Shown: positions 63,060 to 64,000 of the stretch, piece by piece | How positions within the stretch are numbered: the first letter of the stretch is position 1 | Layout: the number at the start of each line of letters is the position of its first letter | NCBI GenBank assembly: GCA_028753945.1 | Contig: JAPNXP010000015.1 | Location: 682,001-746,000 of the forward strand | Direction: 5' to 3' | DNA: 64,000 bases | From: Hexactinellida sp. DTS-2022 | Taxonomy: Eukaryota > Porifera > Hexactinellida | Made by a program: the position numbers and the translations under genes | The notes under the pieces: generated by a model | Databases searched by the model: none | What the model was told of the DNA's origin: nothing | What the model saw: only the letters and a program-made list of their open reading frames with translations

Positions 63060-64000
63060 ATGAATCAGACTGCCACGTACCTAACTAAGTCGATGGGACT
63101 TAGACAGATGTTCTACCTGGTCCTGCCCCAAGAGGCTAACTATCCAGACTTCAAACAGGTGCCCAACTACATCAGCATTGCGACCCCCTACTTCCTAGTT
63201 ATGATACTAATAGAGTACGCGCTGTGTACCTACATGAGGATAAAGAGAGCTCGTAGGGCCGATGGGATTAGTTCTATCTCGGCAGGTATGCTAATGGGAG
63301 TCCCGAAATTGTTGGTGAAGTCCCTAACCTTTCCAGTGTACTTCTGGGTATACGATAACTACAGACTATTCTCGTTCTCCTGGGAGAGCCCACTCACCTG
63401 GTACATGTCATTCCTGCTTATGGACTTCGGCTACTACTTATTCCATAGAATCTCTCACGAGGTGGCTTTACTGTGGGGGTCGCATCAAGTGCACCACAGT
63501 TCCGAGGACTACAATCTAACCACTGCCCTAAGGCAGTCGGTATTCCAGCACTGCTTCAGTGATCCCCTGTACATCCCGCTAGCCCTGGTGATGCCCCCCT
63601 CCCACTTCCTAATCCACAACCAGCTCAACACCGTCTACCAGTTCTGGATACACACTGAGTGTGTGAGCACCCTGGGGCCCCTGGAGTGGGTGCTCAACAC
63701 GCCCTCGCACCACCGCGTGCACCACGGGAGGAACAGGTACTGCATCGACAAGAACTACGCAGGAGTTCTCATCATATTCGACCGCATGTTCGGCACGTTT
63801 GAGGCCGAAAGGAAAGCGGACCCGGTGGTGTATGGGTTGGTTACGCCTCTGGACAGTTGGAATCCTATCTGGGCACAAATATGTGTGTATGTGGCTCTGT
63901 TTAAACGTGTGTACCACATGAAAGGTGTTAGGAATAAGCTCAGCGTCCTCTTTATGGGACCCGGTTGGACCGAGGGGTCGCCTAGACTCGGAGACAACTC
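63060..64000 (+). CDS. AGMO: Alkylglycerol monooxygenase (5' part, truncated by the window)
   Basis: ATG 63060 opens a frame of 313 complete codons that runs off the window without a stop. It has no intron so far. AGMO is an ER membrane, di-iron, tetrahydrobiopterin-dependent enzyme that cleaves ether lipids. The fatty-acid-hydroxylase histidine boxes are present: HRISHE (in DFGYYLFHRISHE), HQVHHSSEDYNL and SHHRVHHGRNRYCIDKNYAG. Further family signatures are TALRQSVFQ, YQFWIHTE, LGPLEWVLNTPSHH and DRMFGTFEAE. Several hydrophobic helices precede and surround the boxes. Human AGMO is 445 aa, so about 130 residues lie beyond the edge. Confidence 0.95.
   Translation, partial: MNQTATYLTKSMGLRQMFYLVLPQEANYPDFKQVPNYISIATPYFLVMILIEYALCTYMRIKRARRADGISSISAGMLMGVPKLLVKSLTFPVYFWVYDNYRLFSFSWESPLTWYMSFLLMDFGYYLFHRISHEVALLWGSHQVHHSSEDYNLTTALRQSVFQHCFSDPLYIPLALVMPPSHFLIHNQLNTVYQFWIHTECVSTLGPLEWVLNTPSHHRVHHGRNRYCIDKNYAGVLIIFDRMFGTFEAERKADPVVYGLVTPLDSWNPIWAQICVYVALFKRVYHMKGVRNKLSVLFMGPGWTEGSPRLGDN

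Overview
This window is nuclear DNA from an animal. Protein genes are split by GT..AG introns and preceded by AT-rich, non-bacterial promoter regions. The gene set is metazoan: receptor tyrosine phosphatase, PTEN, complexin, MOB1, ZCCHC24, cyclin T, anoctamin, alsin-like VPS9 protein, alkylglycerol monooxygenase. The genome is compact: genes often lie only a few hundred bases apart, many introns are 55-300 bp, several long genes have no intron at all, and genes are nested inside introns. I infer an early-branching animal, with a sponge (possibly a glass sponge) as a reasonable guess. The sequence does not prove that.

Layout. 1-5.2 kb: the end of an unidentified gene, a six-exon Golgi-type coiled-coil membrane protein, intronless ribosomal protein eS4, and intronless mitochondrial HtrA2/Omi. 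5.7-14.1 kb: three intronless genes on the plus strand: a receptor tyrosine phosphatase, an EGF-repeat receptor with a tyrosine-rich tail, and a tandem-duplicated kappa-GST/HCCA-isomerase protein. 14.7-25.4 kb: intron-rich PTEN (11 exons), complexin (2 exons), MOB1 (5 exons), a small orphan ORF and ZCCHC24 (3 exons). 26.5-30.3 kb: proteasome alpha subunit PSMA3 (intronless) and cyclin T (3 exons, poly-Q tail).

30.6-48.0 kb is the most striking part. The spliceosomal helicase PRP16/DHX38 is broken by a 12.4-kb intron. Inside that intron, on the opposite strand, lie a homocysteine S-methyltransferase-like gene and a 20-exon anoctamin gene. The anoctamin gene carries in its own intron 16 a single-exon gene for an orphan multi-pass membrane protein. 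The same PRP16 intron also holds two U1 snRNA genes placed head to head in a perfect 347-bp inverted repeat, plus a hAT-type element. None of this follows from the ORFs alone, because the U1 genes masquerade as two identical 87-codon ORFs.

48.2-64 kb: an intronless acidic orphan, an alsin/ALS2CL-type MORN-VPS9 protein (minus strand), two adjacent related long coiled-coil proteins followed by a small relic, and the 5' 313 codons of alkylglycerol monooxygenase, which runs off the window.

Short terminal-inverted-repeat elements (MITEs) of many families are scattered through introns and spacers, mostly beginning CAGT and flanked by TA (Tc1/mariner/pogo style). None interrupts an exon, but one abuts a splice donor. 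I saw no tRNA, rRNA or CRISPR array.
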